This document shows positions 6,315 through 7,057 of a DNA stretch of 7,057 nucleotides, piece by piece. The stretch lies in NCBI GenBank assembly GCA_947441695.1, contig CANEUK010000076.1, forward strand, positions 1 to 7,057. Direction: 5' to 3'. Position 1 is the stretch's first letter. Every line of letters starts with the position of its first letter. The notes beneath the pieces were generated by a model, which was not told the origin of the DNA, made no database searches, and worked only from the letters and a program-made list of their open reading frames with translations. The stretch is from Rickettsiales bacterium (GTDB taxonomy: Bacteria > Pseudomonadota > Alphaproteobacteria > Rickettsiales > UBA1997). The translations under genes were made by a program, and so were the position numbers.

Positions 6315-6351
6315 ATTAATCAAACTCAAATTTAGTTTGAATTTGATTAAT
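6315..6351. repeat. Long intergenic stem-loop upstream of purF
   Basis: Bases 6315-6330 (ATTAATCAAACTCAAA) pair with 6336-6351 (TTTGAATTTGATTAAT) over 16 positions, with one C-A mismatch and the loop TTTAG. No T-tract follows on either strand, so a simple terminator is unlikely. The outer arms (AATCAAA / TTTGATT) recall the spacer palindromes at 2710-2740 and 2839-2852. It could be a regulatory leader structure, a transcript end or a dispersed repeat. Confidence 0.55.
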
Positions 6352-6535
6352 TACATATCCCAATTTTTACCTCAATTTTGTCAAAAAAAACGATAAAAAA
6401 ATTCTAAAATCTTCGTCAAAAATAATTGACTAAAAGTATTTAATAAAACTGGATTTTCTGACTTATAAAAATCAAAATTTTGTCAGATTTACTTCATTTC
6501 CTTAAAAAAAAATTTCTTTTAAAAAAACCATAAAA

Positions 6536-7057
6536 ATGTTTGATAAGTTCAATGACGAGTGCGGAGTTTTTGCAATTTTTGGATCAACTGACGCCTCCGT
6601 AAACACCGCGCTAGGATTGCATGCGCTTCAACATCGCGGGCAAGAAGCGGCGGGAATTGTTTCGATGTCGGGCGAGTTTTTTTCGGCGCATTTTGCCGAT
6701 GGTTTGGTGGCAGATAATTTTACTTCACAAAAAGTTGTAAAAAAATTGGAAGGCGATTTGGCAATTGGACATGTGCGCTATTCGACCGCTGGCAAAAAAA
6801 CCGCGCGCAATTATCAGCCAATCTACGCCCAATTGAGTTTGGGGTTTTTGGCTTTGGCGCATAATGGCAACCTTACAAACGCAACAACTTTGCGTAATCA
6901 ACTCATCAAAAAAGGCGCGATTTTTCAATCAACCATGGACACCGAGGTTATCATTCACCTAATTGCGCTTAGTCAAAAAGCCACTTTGAACGAAAAAATT
7001 ATCGATGCTGTTTCGCAAATTGAAGGCGCGTTTTCGCTGGTGATAATTCACGAAGGC
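6536..7057 (+). CDS. purF: Amidophosphoribosyltransferase, N-terminal part, cut by the window end
   Basis: PurF (glutamine PRPP amidotransferase) makes 5-phosphoribosylamine from PRPP and glutamine, the first committed step of de novo purine synthesis, in the cytosol. The 174 visible codons cover most of the N-terminal Ntn-hydrolase glutaminase domain; the phosphoribosyltransferase domain lies beyond the window (full length about 470-510). The nucleophile is Cys9 in DECGVFAIFG (7-16), so an eight-residue propeptide (MFDKFNDE) must be removed to free it, as in other propeptide-bearing PurF proteins. Further glutaminase marks are GLHALQHRGQEAAGI (27-41), GHVRYSTAG with Arg81 (78-86), AHNGNLTN with the oxyanion Asn110-Gly111 (108-115) and STMDTEV with Asp135 (132-138). 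The frame upstream is closed by TAA four bases before the ATG, which fixes the start. No Shine-Dalgarno sequence precedes it. The sequence is clearly richer in G+C than the neighbouring spacers and the flavin reductase gene. Confidence 0.95.
   Translation, partial: MFDKFNDECGVFAIFGSTDASVNTALGLHALQHRGQEAAGIVSMSGEFFSAHFADGLVADNFTSQKVVKKLEGDLAIGHVRYSTAGKKTARNYQPIYAQLSLGFLALAHNGNLTNATTLRNQLIKKGAIFQSTMDTEVIIHLIALSQKATLNEKIIDAVSQIEGAFSLVIIHEG

Larger units (their letters stand above)
6182..6535. other. Gene-free spacer between the permease and purF
   Basis: This 354-bp A+T-rich stretch has no convincing gene. It holds a hairpin just after the permease (6192-6217), a long stem-loop (6315-6351) and, near purF, the inverted pair TCTGAC (6457-6462) / GTCAGA (6482-6487) around a 19-base A/T-rich centre. 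On the minus strand a 42-codon frame is open from 6350 down to the stop TAA at 6224-6222, directly before the 6192-6217 hairpin; it lacks an ATG or GTG. The purF promoter must lie here; TTGACT (6426-6431) and TTGTCA (6480-6485) resemble -35 elements but neither has a good -10 at normal distance. No tRNA or recognisable riboswitch is seen. Confidence 0.65.

Noticed and set aside
6480..6508. TTGTCA, 17-bp gap, TAAAAA as a purF promoter.
   Set aside because: The -35 is good but the -10 is poor and inside an A-run, where such matches are expected by chance.
1..7057. CRISPR array, tRNA, rRNA, insertion sequence or defence system.
   Set aside because: No regularly spaced repeats, cloverleaf, transposase or nuclease-type genes were seen on either strand.

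Overview
The window is AT-rich (roughly two thirds A+T, higher between genes). It reads as a piece of a bacterial chromosome, most likely an alphaproteobacterium related to Rickettsiales. The basis is the style of the NuoL and PurF proteins, the A/T-loaded codon use with Lys/Phe/Ile/Asn-rich proteins, the long A+T spacers and the near absence of Shine-Dalgarno sequences. This placement is inference; no rRNA or other marker is present. A type IV pilus retraction ATPase and de novo purine synthesis (purF) would argue against Rickettsia itself and for a less reduced relative.

Layout, all genes on the + strand: (1) 2-1753, the 3' part of nuoL, a proton-pumping subunit of respiratory complex I, ending in an exact 20-bp tandem duplication that sets its present stop codon. 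(2) 1892-2491, a flavin reductase-family protein with an extra internal segment of about 45 residues. (3) 2492-2881, a 390-bp gene-free spacer with a good intrinsic terminator, palindromes and a 19-bp repeat shared with the flavin reductase insert. (4) 2882-3739 and 3736-4764, an exported TPR protein overlapping pilT by ATGA, an apparent type IV pilus unit. (5) 4796-6181, a 12-helix APC-family amino acid permease, 31 bp after pilT and possibly co-transcribed. (6) 6182-6535, a second gene-free spacer with two hairpins and a possible short minus-strand reading frame. (7) 6536-7057, the 5' part of purF, cut by the window edge.

The genes do not form one pathway: energy conversion, a flavoenzyme, pilus retraction, amino acid uptake and purine synthesis lie side by side, as is common in shuffled reduced genomes. 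I do not see a clearly new multi-gene system. The most interesting signals are the palindrome-ended insert inside the flavin reductase, which resembles the protein-embedded palindromic elements known from Rickettsia, the repeat of its end in the next spacer, and the duplication-made nuoL stop.
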